The notes below the pieces were generated by a model. That model was not told where the DNA came from, made no database searches, and saw only the letters and a list, made by a program, of their open reading frames with translations. A program made the translations under genes and the position numbers. A stretch of DNA of 64,000 nt from Pseudobacter ginsenosidimutans (GTDB taxonomy: Bacteria; Bacteroidota; Bacteroidia; Chitinophagales; Chitinophagaceae). Shown here one piece after another: positions 43,447-51,774 of this stretch; within the stretch, counting starts at the first letter, position 1, and each line of letters opens with the position of its first letter. The stretch is from positions 1,240,001 through 1,304,000 of the forward strand of contig NZ_CP042431.1 of assembly GCF_007970185.1 (NCBI RefSeq), in the 5' to 3' direction.

Positions 43447-45360
43447 ATGTCATTCCCCTACCAGCTGAAAACGACAGCTGATTACAAAGCAGCATATGAA
43501 AAAAGCGTACAGGATCCGGAGGGGTTCTGGAGTGAGATCGCTTCGCATTTTACATGGCGAAAAAAATGGGATACCGTACTGAACTGGGATTTTAAGAAAC
43601 CTACCATCGAGTGGTTCAAAGGCGGTAAACTTAATATTACAGAGAATTGTATCGACAGGCACCTGGAAAAGCTGGGCAACAAACCTGCTATCATCTGGGA
43701 ACCGAATGATCCGGGAGAACATCATCGTGTGATCACTTACCGCGACCTGCATCATAAAGTAGTGCAGTTTGCAAACGTACTCAGGAATAATGGAGTGAAG
43801 AAAGGAGATCGTGTTTGCATTTACATGGGTATGGTACCTGAACTGGCCATTGCTGTTCTTGCAGCTGCGCGCATCGGAGCCATTCACTCCGTGATCTTCG
43901 GCGGCTTCAGCGCACAAAGTATTGCCGACCGTCTGCAGGATGCAAAAGCAGAATTCATTGTAACCTGCGATGGCGCTTACCGCGGCAATAAAGAGATCCC
44001 ACTCAAGAGTGTGATCGATGATGCACTGGTGCAATGTCCCTTCGTGAAAAGAGTGATCGTGCTCACCCGAACGCGCACTCCGATCTCCATGATCAAAGGA
44101 AGGGACCTGTGGTGGGAAGATGAGATCCGCCTCGTGGAAACACAGGGCAGCCCTGATTGTCCTGCCGAAGAAATGGATGCGGAAGACATGCTCTTCATCC
44201 TCTACACTTCCGGTTCCACCGGCAAGCCCAAAGGCGTTGTTCATACCGTGGGCGGCTATATGGTGTATACCAACTACTCTTTCGTGAACGTGTTCCAGTA
44301 TCAGCCCGGCGACGTACATTTCTGTACAGCCGATATCGGCTGGATCACAGGACATAGCTATATCGTATACGGTCCGCTCAGTGCTGGCGCCACTTCATTG
44401 ATGTTCGAAGGAGTACCCACCTGGCCTGACGCAGGCAGGTTCTGGGAGATCGTAGATAAATACAAAGTGAACATCCTCTATACAGCGCCCACTGCCATCA
44501 GAAGCCTGATGGGATTTGGACTGGAACCGCTGAAGAACCGCGACCTCAGCTCTCTTCGTGTACTCGGCACCGTTGGTGAGCCTATCAATGAAGAAGCATG
44601 GGCCTGGTACGATGAAAATATTGGAAAAAAGAAATGCCCTATCGTTGACACCTGGTGGCAGACGGAAACTGGAGGCATCCTGATCTCGAATATTGCAGGC
44701 GTTACACCAGCCAAACCAACCTTCGCCACATTACCGCTTCCCGGCGTTCAACCTATTCTTGTTGATGAGAACGGAAAAGAAGTAGAGGGTAATGGTGTCA
44801 GCGGCAATCTCTGTATCAAATTCCCCTGGCCTGGTATGTTGCGGACAACTTACGGAGATCATGAGCGTGCCCGTCAGAATTATTTCGCTACTTACGAAAA
44901 CCTCTATTTCACCGGCGATGGTTGTCTCCGTGATGAAGACGGCAATTACCGCATCACCGGCCGTGTGGATGATGTGCTCAATGTGAGCGGTCACCGCATC
45001 GGTACAGCTGAAGTGGAGAACGCCATCAATATGCACACGGGTGTGGTGGAAAGCGCTGTTGTTGGTTATCCTCATGATATCAAAGGACAGGGCATCTACG
45101 CCTATGTGATCTTCCAGGGTCACCAGGGAGATGATGAACTGACAAGAAAAGATATAATGTCAACGGTTAGCCGAATTATCGGACCGATCGCCAAACCAGA
45201 TAAGATCCAGTTTGTAAGCGGATTGCCGAAAACAAGAAGCGGCAAGATCATGAGACGCATCCTTCGCAAGATCGCAGAAGGTGAGACCAGCAATCTCGGA
45301 GACACTTCCACATTGCTCGATCCCGGTGTTGTGGATGAAATAAAAAATGGAAAATTGTAA
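43447..45360 (+). CDS. acs: Acetyl-CoA synthetase
   Basis: 637 residues. It activates acetate with ATP and CoA through acetyl-AMP. The AMP-binding motif YTSGSTGKPKG lies near 252-262, WWQTETGG near 404-411 forms the adenylate pocket, and the C-terminal KTRSGKIMRR near 597-606 holds the Lys that is acetylated in regulated homologues. Length matches the family (about 630-650). No terminator or promoter box is obvious beyond a TAATTTTA at about -25. Its divergent neighbour is a transporter, which supports an acetate uptake and activation pair. Confidence 0.97.
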   Translation: MSFPYQLKTTADYKAAYEKSVQDPEGFWSEIASHFTWRKKWDTVLNWDFKKPTIEWFKGGKLNITENCIDRHLEKLGNKPAIIWEPNDPGEHHRVITYRDLHHKVVQFANVLRNNGVKKGDRVCIYMGMVPELAIAVLAAARIGAIHSVIFGGFSAQSIADRLQDAKAEFIVTCDGAYRGNKEIPLKSVIDDALVQCPFVKRVIVLTRTRTPISMIKGRDLWWEDEIRLVETQGSPDCPAEEMDAEDMLFILYTSGSTGKPKGVVHTVGGYMVYTNYSFVNVFQYQPGDVHFCTADIGWITGHSYIVYGPLSAGATSLMFEGVPTWPDAGRFWEIVDKYKVNILYTAPTAIRSLMGFGLEPLKNRDLSSLRVLGTVGEPINEEAWAWYDENIGKKKCPIVDTWWQTETGGILISNIAGVTPAKPTFATLPLPGVQPILVDENGKEVEGNGVSGNLCIKFPWPGMLRTTYGDHERARQNYFATYENLYFTGDGCLRDEDGNYRITGRVDDVLNVSGHRIGTAEVENAINMHTGVVESAVVGYPHDIKGQGIYAYVIFQGHQGDDELTRKDIMSTVSRIIGPIAKPDKIQFVSGLPKTRSGKIMRRILRKIAEGETSNLGDTSTLLDPGVVDEIKNGKL

Positions 45361-45455
45361 AGAAGGATATTTATAGAAGATAGAATGGCTGCCTGCATTA
45401 GGTGGCCATTTTTCTTTCTTTCCGATTACAAATAATGAACAATCAAATAGTACTA

Positions 45456-46340
45456 TTAATTGATTTTTATTAAGATCAACTCTGCCTCATCTTTCAGTCC
45501 GCCAATTTTATATTTGCTATCTCCCAGTTCCAAATTGTCGAATAATTTATAAAATTTCTTTTTTCCTGCACTGGTTTCTACAAGCAAGTTAGTATTCGTA
45601 CGGTCTGTAAAGGGTAGCTCATTATGGTTATTGCAGAGATAAATTGTATACTTTTCTCCATTTAATTTCAAATCAGTTTGTCGATATCGGGTACATTCGA
45701 TGACCAGGTCAAGTATTCTTTCTTTGGGATCGGATTCGAAATCTTCATTGTAGTATTCAAAAGGATTAAGCATTACAGGTGTTGCAATTTTTGTTACCGC
45801 GCCGGTCAATCTGTCGAAATATTGGATATCCAGGTTTACAGTGGGTAAAAAACCAGCAGACCTGAATGGCCTGGAAAAGTAAGATGTGTCAAATGTCCAG
45901 ATCTTGTCGTCGTTAAAATCCTTGTTGTTATTGGCATCAGCAATGATGATTTTTTTGCCTGTGGTGTCGATGCCCGTAAAAAAAGCAACTTTATTCCCAG
46001 GTAGAATCGCAGATGAAACAGACTTGTAGGGCGAGTCGATCATCGCAACTGATTTTGCATAGTCCTCGAATCTGTCGGTAGTGATTTTGCCAGTTAGCGC
46101 TTGCTCTCTCAATTCTTGAAGATATACAACTGTCCATTGCCTGATACACCAAAACTTATAACCTGGAGGGATATGCCTGAACGAAGTAATATTTTCAACC
46201 CGCTCCGTAGCCAATTGGGATATTATTGGTGGAGTACCCTGCAAAATACGTAAAGGAAGCAGTATCGTGTCGCGCCCATTTTGAGCGTACAATCTTGAAC
46301 AGATAAAAAGAAAAAACACCAATTGGATTAAGATTCGCAT
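45456..46340 (-). CDS. Secreted protein of unknown function with a Ca-loop-like motif
   Basis: 294 residues with a signal peptide (1-19, ending YAQ). The body is beta-rich without known enzyme motifs. Residues 135-146, DANNNKDFNDDK, resemble a calcium-binding DxNxDxD loop (as in dockerin or EF-hand-like repeats and TlpA-type Bacteroidota proteins). AT-richer than the surroundings. It is the convergent neighbour of acs and divergent from the 46562 gene. I do not recognise the family. Confidence 0.6.
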   Translation of the reverse strand: MRILIQLVFFLFICSRLYAQNGRDTILLPLRILQGTPPIISQLATERVENITSFRHIPPGYKFWCIRQWTVVYLQELREQALTGKITTDRFEDYAKSVAMIDSPYKSVSSAILPGNKVAFFTGIDTTGKKIIIADANNNKDFNDDKIWTFDTSYFSRPFRSAGFLPTVNLDIQYFDRLTGAVTKIATPVMLNPFEYYNEDFESDPKERILDLVIECTRYRQTDLKLNGEKYTIYLCNNHNELPFTDRTNTNLLVETSAGKKKFYKLFDNLELGDSKYKIGGLKDEAELILIKIN

Positions 46341-46561
46341 AATGATCTGGGTATTAAATCGCGGGCGTGTGTTTCAAATTAATCAAAAACAACAAATACA
46401 ACAAATGTCAAATTATTGGCCCAACCGGAGTTTGAAAAACTTTTTGCAAATGAATTCATTAAATTTAATCGAGTAACTATTGCATCGCTTATTCATTCAG
46501 CCCAGATTTGCTATTACCCACCTTCACCATTTATCTTATCAAACCATAATACACTTATCGT

Positions 46562-47686
46562 ATGAATTTAGCTATTAAACCAAAATCATTAATTGTCCTA
46601 CTTTTCTCTGTCTGTATTTTTTCCTGCAAAAAAAATGAACTTACTATTGAAAAAGTTCAGGATGATGGCGCAGCTCTCAGGAGTGTTGAATGGATTAAGA
46701 CTCAGCATAAAGTGTATAAGCATCCAGCTATAAAAGCAGCATTCCTGGAGATTGCGGAAAACATAGAAGCCTCAAACCTGCAAACGAAAAAGCTTCTGAA
46801 TAACGAAAACCTGATAATCATTCCTCTTAAAGCCAGCTTTCAGACTCCTGTTGAAACTACCAGATTTTCTCAAAAAAATCTTGTATTAGTCGAATCTGCT
46901 GAACACCAGATAAGGTATGGAAATATTGTTGAAATAGTTCAAAAGGAACGGTTTTCAAACACGGCATCGATGGAATTTATTGCTAAGATGTACAACAATG
47001 ATAAAAGTGATCTGACAGGCATTGCCATTTTTTTATCCATGACTAATAGATTTCTTCATGAAAAAGAATTCAGACAAGGGGAATTGTCTTCTATACGATT
47101 TCTTGTGAACAGGAATAAAGATTTGCCTAGCGAAGGAATTGATCAGTCCGGTTGGCAACTAATTACAGTTGACTACTTGAACAAAAAGAATAACATAACC
47201 AGAACCAACCTTTTTGCTGACAACGCCGGAAGAGAAAATATAATTAGAATGATGGATGATAACAAGTTCTTTAGACTCACCGGCGGCCTCCAGCGCAATG
47301 TTATCAGCTCTAACAACCTAAGCTCAGGAGATACCTGGGTGGAAGATTATTCTTTCCTTGACGAGCCGGGTGATGAACCAGATGGATATGCGCCGCCAAT
47401 TATTTATTCATACCATGCCACTATTGGAAGAATTGATGGAGAAGTTGTTGAGGTAATAATGGATCCCACTACAGCACATCCAACACAGTCAAATTACATA
47501 AATGCCGGAGGGCAGGATGTTCAAAGGAACCTTACAGTATTCAATCATTATAATACATGGGTTCCACTGGGAGGCCCGAATGTATTGCTGGATTGGCAAT
47601 GTGATGTTCATGCTCTTTACCTATACTGGGATGGAACGCCACCCAGAACCAGGCAATGGCATAATACTAAAATGTCAGTGAAGTGA
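46562..47686 (+). CDS. Putative lipoprotein of unknown function (AT-rich)
   Basis: 374 residues with a lipobox-like CIFSC (Cys about 22) followed by KKNE. The N-terminal half is helical and charged; the C-terminal half has an acidic Pro/Asp stretch (FLDEPGDEPDGYAPP) and aromatic strands (TRQWHNTKMSVK end). I find no domain. Visibly more AT-rich than the core genes, as is its neighbour at 45456-46340, and it is followed by a clean terminator, so it is a self-contained unit. Recent acquisition is likely. Confidence 0.55.
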   Translation: MNLAIKPKSLIVLLFSVCIFSCKKNELTIEKVQDDGAALRSVEWIKTQHKVYKHPAIKAAFLEIAENIEASNLQTKKLLNNENLIIIPLKASFQTPVETTRFSQKNLVLVESAEHQIRYGNIVEIVQKERFSNTASMEFIAKMYNNDKSDLTGIAIFLSMTNRFLHEKEFRQGELSSIRFLVNRNKDLPSEGIDQSGWQLITVDYLNKKNNITRTNLFADNAGRENIIRMMDDNKFFRLTGGLQRNVISSNNLSSGDTWVEDYSFLDEPGDEPDGYAPPIIYSYHATIGRIDGEVVEVIMDPTTAHPTQSNYINAGGQDVQRNLTVFNHYNTWVPLGGPNVLLDWQCDVHALYLYWDGTPPRTRQWHNTKMSVK

Positions 47687-47706
47687 GACCTTAAATTATT
47701 CAAAGA

Positions 47707-47736
47707 AAAACCCCACGGCTGGAGTTGTGGGGTTTT
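47707..47736 (+). terminator. Intrinsic terminator after the AT-rich lipoprotein gene
   Basis: Perfect 10-bp stem AAAACCCCAC/GTGGGGTTTT with a 10-nt loop. Confidence 0.82.
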
Positions 47737-47993
47737 CATAGAGTCGGAAACATTGACCGTTTTCTAAAGCCAATGTGTATGGCTGTTGATGTTTCCCTGT
47801 TGGATCATGGTTTTTCAGGATTCGGATTTCCTTCACAATGGGTTACGGCGGACCCGCAACAAAGTGAATACAATTTGGTGATAAAGACAAGCATTGTGAG
47901 CAAATCGTTGCTGATTACGTATAAATCCTAGCGGGGAGCCAGTGAAAGTACTAGCAGTAATGCAGAACACATTGAGAATACAGGAAACAAAAA
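47737..47993. other. Intergenic stretch, possible gene remnant
   Basis: A plus-strand frame from about 47770 to the TAG at 47931 reads like the end of a beta-rich protein (for example WVTADPQQSEYNLVIKTS) but has no start, signal or recognisable family, and begins in the preceding terminator. I regard it as a possible remnant or chance frame. Nothing else was seen. Confidence 0.2.
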
Positions 47994-48026
47994 AGCGCTG
48001 TTCCGGTTGTTACCGGCAACAGCGCT
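47985..48026 (-). terminator. Intrinsic terminator of the L,D-transpeptidase gene
   Basis: Minus-strand stem AGCGCTGTT/AACAGCGCT with an inner CCGG/CCGG pair (47994-48026), followed by a run of T on the minus strand (47985-47993). Confidence 0.85.
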
Positions 48027-48049
48027 GATATGATTGAATGATTTAAGTT

Positions 48050-48604
48050 TTATCGCTGGATCGTTACCCTGGTACCCACCGGCAGGAATGCTTCCAACTC
48101 ATCCAGGTCTTCGTTTTTGAGAGACACACAACCATTGGTCCAGTTGGTAAAATCATCCACCGAGAGATTGTCGTTCGGCCAGGTGCCATGGATAGCGATG
48201 CCACCGCCAATCTTTGCCGAACCAGGAATTTTTCCTGCTGCTTTCCGCTGGTTGAATTTATCCCAGCTGCTTTGATTGGGATAGTCCAGCATCAGCATCT
48301 TATGCCATTTCTGATGCGGTCTCTTGGATACGATTTTGAAATTACCTTCAGGCGTTTTGCGGTCTCCTTCCATCATCTTATCCGAAAGGTCTTTGCTGCC
48401 AAAGACTACAGGATAAGTGCCATACCATCCTTCATCGTCATACACTTTCAGTTCATAATCCGATTTGTCTACCACAATGTACACAAGGCCAACAGGACCT
48501 GCTTTGTAATTCGCTCTGTAAGTGGTTTTCTTTTTGGTTCCTTCAAATGCTGTGTTCACCACTACCAATAACAACAGCACAGTAACAACGGCTAAGCGCT
48601 TCAT
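48050..48604 (-). CDS. L,D-transpeptidase (YkuD fold)
   Basis: 184 residues from ATG at 48604, which gives a signal peptide or anchor (about 1-20, MKRLAVVTVLLLLVVVN). The frame remains open 52 codons upstream through an inverted repeat, which I reject. The YkuD domain (about 38-184) has the IHGTWPND histidine near 146 and the catalytic TNGCVSL Cys near 164. Such enzymes form 3-3 cross-links in peptidoglycan or attach lipoproteins to it. It lies downstream of the sigma/anti-sigma/barrel operon, with 145 bp between, so it may be regulated separately. Confidence 0.93.
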   Translation of the reverse strand: MKRLAVVTVLLLLVVVNTAFEGTKKKTTYRANYKAGPVGLVYIVVDKSDYELKVYDDEGWYGTYPVVFGSKDLSDKMMEGDRKTPEGNFKIVSKRPHQKWHKMLMLDYPNQSSWDKFNQRKAAGKIPGSAKIGGGIAIHGTWPNDNLSVDDFTNWTNGCVSLKNEDLDELEAFLPVGTRVTIQR

Positions 48605-48617
48605 GATAACCAGGTTT

Positions 48618-48705
48618 TTTGCGTAGAATCCGGGCAATAAGTATGGATTTCGTGAACGTGGTTGTTGATCGTTCTGATCCGGAGCGGGCTCCGGCTCTAC
48701 GCAAA
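48618..48705. repeat. Nested inverted repeat in the L,D-transpeptidase leader
   Basis: Outer arms TTTGCGTAGA (48618-48627) and TCTACGCAAA (48696-48705), extended into near-matching CCGG, with an inner perfect hairpin CCGGAGC-GG-GCTCCGG (48679-48694). It lies immediately upstream of the ATG at 48604 on the minus strand. Confidence 0.55.
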
Positions 48706-48749
48706 TTAACGCCGGTACATCGAAATTATTTTTAATGTGGAAAAGTTTG

Positions 48750-49580
48750 TTACCAGCCAAAGCGGAGGCCTACTGCATATGGGGTCTGATCGAGTCCTTT
48801 TTCAAACATGCTTTGTGTGGCAACAGTTCCGTAAACACCAACCCATCCGAAGGTGAGCTCGCCGGTATAGGCCAGTTTCCAGGGACGGAGATCGAAATCG
48901 TCGCGTTTCTTGCGTTTGCCATCGGCATCGGTGATGGTTTTCTGGCGGCTGCTATAGAGATAGCCGGCAGTTACACCAGCGCTGAGTCCCAGGTTCCTCT
49001 TCTTATGCGGAGCGAAATTGAAATTGAGCATCAAAGGAACAGTCACATAATCCGCTGCCAGCTTGTTTTTGCTGTAATGTGTTGAATTGTCCATGATCAC
49101 TTGCGTAGGGCTGGTGCCATACTTGATGGGCGATTCATAACGGTAATTGTACAACTCAACGCCAAGGCCATATTTCAGGTTCACATAGTGATTGATGAGG
49201 CTTAACTTCTGCATGAAGAGCCAGATATTCACGTTGATGGATTTACCGTTGCGGAGATCGAACCAGTCCTCTGTTGCGCCGGGAGCAAAGCCAGTGGCGG
49301 GATCCTGAATGGCTGAGCCGGCATAGTTGGTCTTATCATTGAAATTGTTGAAACCGATATCGAATACCAGCCAGTTGGTGCTGATCTTTTTGGGAGTATT
49401 GTCGCGATGCGACTCTATCTTGGTCCTTGAACTTCCGTCTTCATTGGTCCCTTTCTTCTTGATGATGATCATGGCGCCGATACGCACGGTGTCAACTTTT
49501 TCTTTGGCGCTGGTATCGGTTTGGGCTACGGTGGTGAAACCAATAAAGAGCCCGGTCAGGAGTATTACTATCCTTTTCAT
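48750..49580 (-). CDS. Outer-membrane beta-barrel protein
   Basis: 276 residues with a signal peptide (about 1-19, ending TVAQ). After a charged, flexible segment (about 20-75) come repeated amphipathic strands ending with the aromatic VGLRFGW terminus, the usual barrel-insertion signal. Typical of PF13568-like barrels. It is the third gene of the minus-strand sigma/anti-sigma locus (30 bp after the anti-sigma stop) and is a likely target or partner of that regulatory pair. Confidence 0.78.
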   Translation of the reverse strand: MKRIVILLTGLFIGFTTVAQTDTSAKEKVDTVRIGAMIIIKKKGTNEDGSSRTKIESHRDNTPKKISTNWLVFDIGFNNFNDKTNYAGSAIQDPATGFAPGATEDWFDLRNGKSINVNIWLFMQKLSLINHYVNLKYGLGVELYNYRYESPIKYGTSPTQVIMDNSTHYSKNKLAADYVTVPLMLNFNFAPHKKRNLGLSAGVTAGYLYSSRQKTITDADGKRKKRDDFDLRPWKLAYTGELTFGWVGVYGTVATQSMFEKGLDQTPYAVGLRFGW

Positions 49581-49610
49581 ACAATGTTCTGTTTGCGATG
49601 TAATGGAAGA

Positions 49611-50786
49611 TTATTTCAATGCGATCTCGAAGTTGGCAATGCGGATATTTCCTTTGCGGTTATCGCTGGCATCAGCATTGGTGGCTTTGTCAAAAACGCG
49701 GCTTACTCTTCTGAGGATCCCACGCATCTTATTCTTCTTGTCGGCTGGCTGGATCTCGATATCCTCTTCTTCCAGCAGGTCATAAGAATGGTCTGCGATG
49801 GCAGCCATATCGGAATTGTTCAACGCAGTATTACCCGGGGACTTGACGTTGATCTTTTCTGTATTCAGCTTTTCAGTTCCTTTAAGAGCTTCTGTAGGTG
49901 TTACGTTTGAAGCTATCGTAGTGTTACCGGGATCTGAAACTTTTTTTCCATGATCATTGTTTGCCATATCATGATTAACGGGAAAACCGCTTGCAGTGCG
50001 GTTATCAGGCATCGTGACGGGCGAAGGGATAGTGATCTGAGGGCGCTGTGCCGCTGCATTGGCTGGAGCTTTTTTTGCTACATCATTCTTAACCCCAACT
50101 TTTTCAACCTGTGATTTTTCTGTAACAGTTGATAAAGGCTGTGCTTCTGCGTTGCTTTCATCCGCAGGAGTTTTTCCAGGCTCATGGTCTGCAGCGGAAT
50201 CATTGGCAGCAATGCCTGATGATTGCGGAGTCTGCTGCCCATTTCGGCTAGCCATCTCGGTATTATCATCTTTCTTCGACAACCACTGATAGCTTACGCC
50301 GCCGATCAGCAATACCAGAACAGCAGCCGCAGCTATTTTGTACCAGCGCATCATTACTACACGGCGGCTCTTCTCAGAGCGGTACAATAATTTCTTATCA
50401 GGGAAAACGATGCTTTGGTCCGGCGTGAGCTTTGCCTGCTGGATCAATTCAAAAGCTGCCTGGAATTGGGGATGATGATAAACGAACTCTTCCACAGATG
50501 CTTTCTGCTGATTGCTCAGCTCATCATCTGCATAGAGCACAAAATATTGTTCACAGTTGGCGGGAGTGATAACAAATTCATTATTGTTCTTCAGCAGGAT
50601 TTCTTTGCCTGGAAAAACAATTTCTTCATCAGGCCGGAATGTGCTTTGCTGCAACATCTCCAGTTCCTGCTGAAGGTCGGGGTTGGCCGCCAGGAAATCA
50701 TCCACGATGATACGCTCAGCCAGGCTGAGCTCATTATCTACGTAGAGTAGCAACCATTCTTCGTAATTCTGTCTGGTAATGTTCAT
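49611..50786 (-). CDS. Anti-sigma factor with duplicated N-terminal domain
   Basis: 391 residues from ATG at 50786, one base after the sigma stop. Two tandem units of about 60 residues make the N-terminus: YEEWLLLYVDNELS...FPGKEIL (about 6-62) and CEQYFVLYADDELS...FPDKKLL (about 70-125). A membrane helix follows (about 140-158, KIAAAAVLVLLIGGVSY), and then a long Ala/Pro/Asn/Thr-rich periplasmic part with a final structured segment. Expected role: hold the sigma factor at the membrane until a signal arrives. The duplication is unusual and suggests two sigma-binding units. Confidence 0.85.
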   Translation of the reverse strand: MNITRQNYEEWLLLYVDNELSLAERIIVDDFLAANPDLQQELEMLQQSTFRPDEEIVFPGKEILLKNNNEFVITPANCEQYFVLYADDELSNQQKASVEEFVYHHPQFQAAFELIQQAKLTPDQSIVFPDKKLLYRSEKSRRVVMMRWYKIAAAAVLVLLIGGVSYQWLSKKDDNTEMASRNGQQTPQSSGIAANDSAADHEPGKTPADESNAEAQPLSTVTEKSQVEKVGVKNDVAKKAPANAAAQRPQITIPSPVTMPDNRTASGFPVNHDMANNDHGKKVSDPGNTTIASNVTPTEALKGTEKLNTEKINVKSPGNTALNNSDMAAIADHSYDLLEEEDIEIQPADKKNKMRGILRRVSRVFDKATNADASDNRKGNIRIANFEIALK

Positions 50787-50787
50787 A

Positions 50788-51273
50788 TCACAAAACATTT
50801 TCAGGACTGACCAAATAATTCTTCAACTGGATCCTGGCACGGTGAAGATATACTTTTACCTGGCTCTCGTTGAGCCCCATGATATTCCCGATCTCATCGT
50901 AAGAATACCCTTCATAGTCTTTCAGCAATACCAGTGAGCGCTGCACTTCATTGAGCCTGCCCAGGGCCTGCTCCAGCACTTTCCGGGTATTGTGCACCTG
51001 CCCGTCTGTTACCTTCGCCTCTTCCCTGAAGTCCTCTCTCAGGCTGATCCGTTTGTTCTTCCGGATATGGTCTATCATCTGATTGTAGGCCACGGTGAAG
51101 AGATAACTCTTGCAACGGGTGGCATCCACCTCGCTGCGATTGATCCACATCTTTTCGAATGCCGTTTGTACCACATCCTGCGCATCTTCCGCATGACGGA
51201 GATTCTTCAGGATGAAACGATACACGTTATCCGAATACATGTTCACACAATCATTATACTCTTTCTCGGTCAT
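50788..51273 (-). CDS. ECF-type RNA polymerase sigma-70 factor
   Basis: 161 residues from ATG at 51273; the frame extends 21 codons upstream without family similarity. Region 2 (YNDCVNMYSDNVYRFILKNL... NQMIDHIRKNKRI) and region 4 (YEGYSYDEIGNIMGLNESQVKVYLHRARIQL) are clear. It is first in the run sigma, anti-sigma, barrel. It is from a different ECF group than the factor at 15192, judged by its sequence. Confidence 0.93.
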   Translation of the reverse strand: MTEKEYNDCVNMYSDNVYRFILKNLRHAEDAQDVVQTAFEKMWINRSEVDATRCKSYLFTVAYNQMIDHIRKNKRISLREDFREEAKVTDGQVHNTRKVLEQALGRLNEVQRSLVLLKDYEGYSYDEIGNIMGLNESQVKVYLHRARIQLKNYLVSPENVL

Positions 51274-51414
51274 AAGCAGGACCAGGCTGTTGTTTAATGT
51301 AGACTTGTTATGTTGTGATACGAATGGCGGGAACAAAAGTTACAGGAACCCGGAATATTTTTCAAATATGTTCCCGGTACCCAATCACCTCAGTTACCTG
51401 ACCTCAGAAAACAA

Positions 51415-51441
51415 AACCGCCTCCTGACAGGAGACGGCTTT
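51415..51441 (-). terminator. Terminator after the 73-residue gene
   Basis: Stem CCGcCTCCT/AGGAGaCGG (51417-51425 with 51429-51437, one mismatch) with a T-rich minus-strand flank (TTTTGTTTT). Confidence 0.65.
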
Positions 51442-51470
51442 CATATTCTTTCAATTGATAATGTAATGAA

Positions 51471-51692
51471 TTAGTGGAGGGCGATATTCAGCGTCCGGTT
51501 CAACGTCTCCCAGATCAGGAATTCTCCCTGTTCTTTGAGTTGCGACTCGCACTGTTCCTTCACCACTCCGGCTGCTTCGCATTCATTCGCAACCTTGCTG
51601 AGCTTTGGCGCCCAGGCAGCCAGCATGATCAGTGTTCCTGCCATCAGCAGGCAACCAACCAGCGTTACGCGAACAAAAGTTTTTCTAAACAT
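51471..51692 (-). CDS. Small single-helix membrane or secreted protein
   Basis: 73 residues. A hydrophobic helix (about 8-28, VTLVGCLLMAGTLIMLAAWAP) is followed by a soluble helical end with two cysteines (NECEAAGVVKEQCESQ) that could pair in the periplasm. No family recognised. It is flanked by its own terminator and a TACCTTCG near-consensus box, and lies between two conserved genes, so I treat it as real at moderate confidence. Confidence 0.45.
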   Translation of the reverse strand: MFRKTFVRVTLVGCLLMAGTLIMLAAWAPKLSKVANECEAAGVVKEQCESQLKEQGEFLIWETLNRTLNIALH

Positions 51693-51741
51693 AGTGCACC
51701 TCTTTGAAGTATAGGACGAAGGTACATCGAAAATGTTACAC

Positions 51742-51749
51742 TATTTTTG
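51742..51749 (+). promoter_or_regulatory. TATTTTTG minus-7 element for kbl
   Basis: Exact consensus match 26 bp before the ATG at 51775. It fixes the start downstream of the longer frame (51733). Confidence 0.55.
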
Positions 51750-51774
51750 CCCCCTATCTAAAAAAACTAGCTAC

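Noticed and set aside
47725-47931. 68-codon plus-strand frame after the AT-rich lipoprotein gene
   Set aside because: It begins within the terminator stem and has no start context or domain; noted only as a possible remnant.
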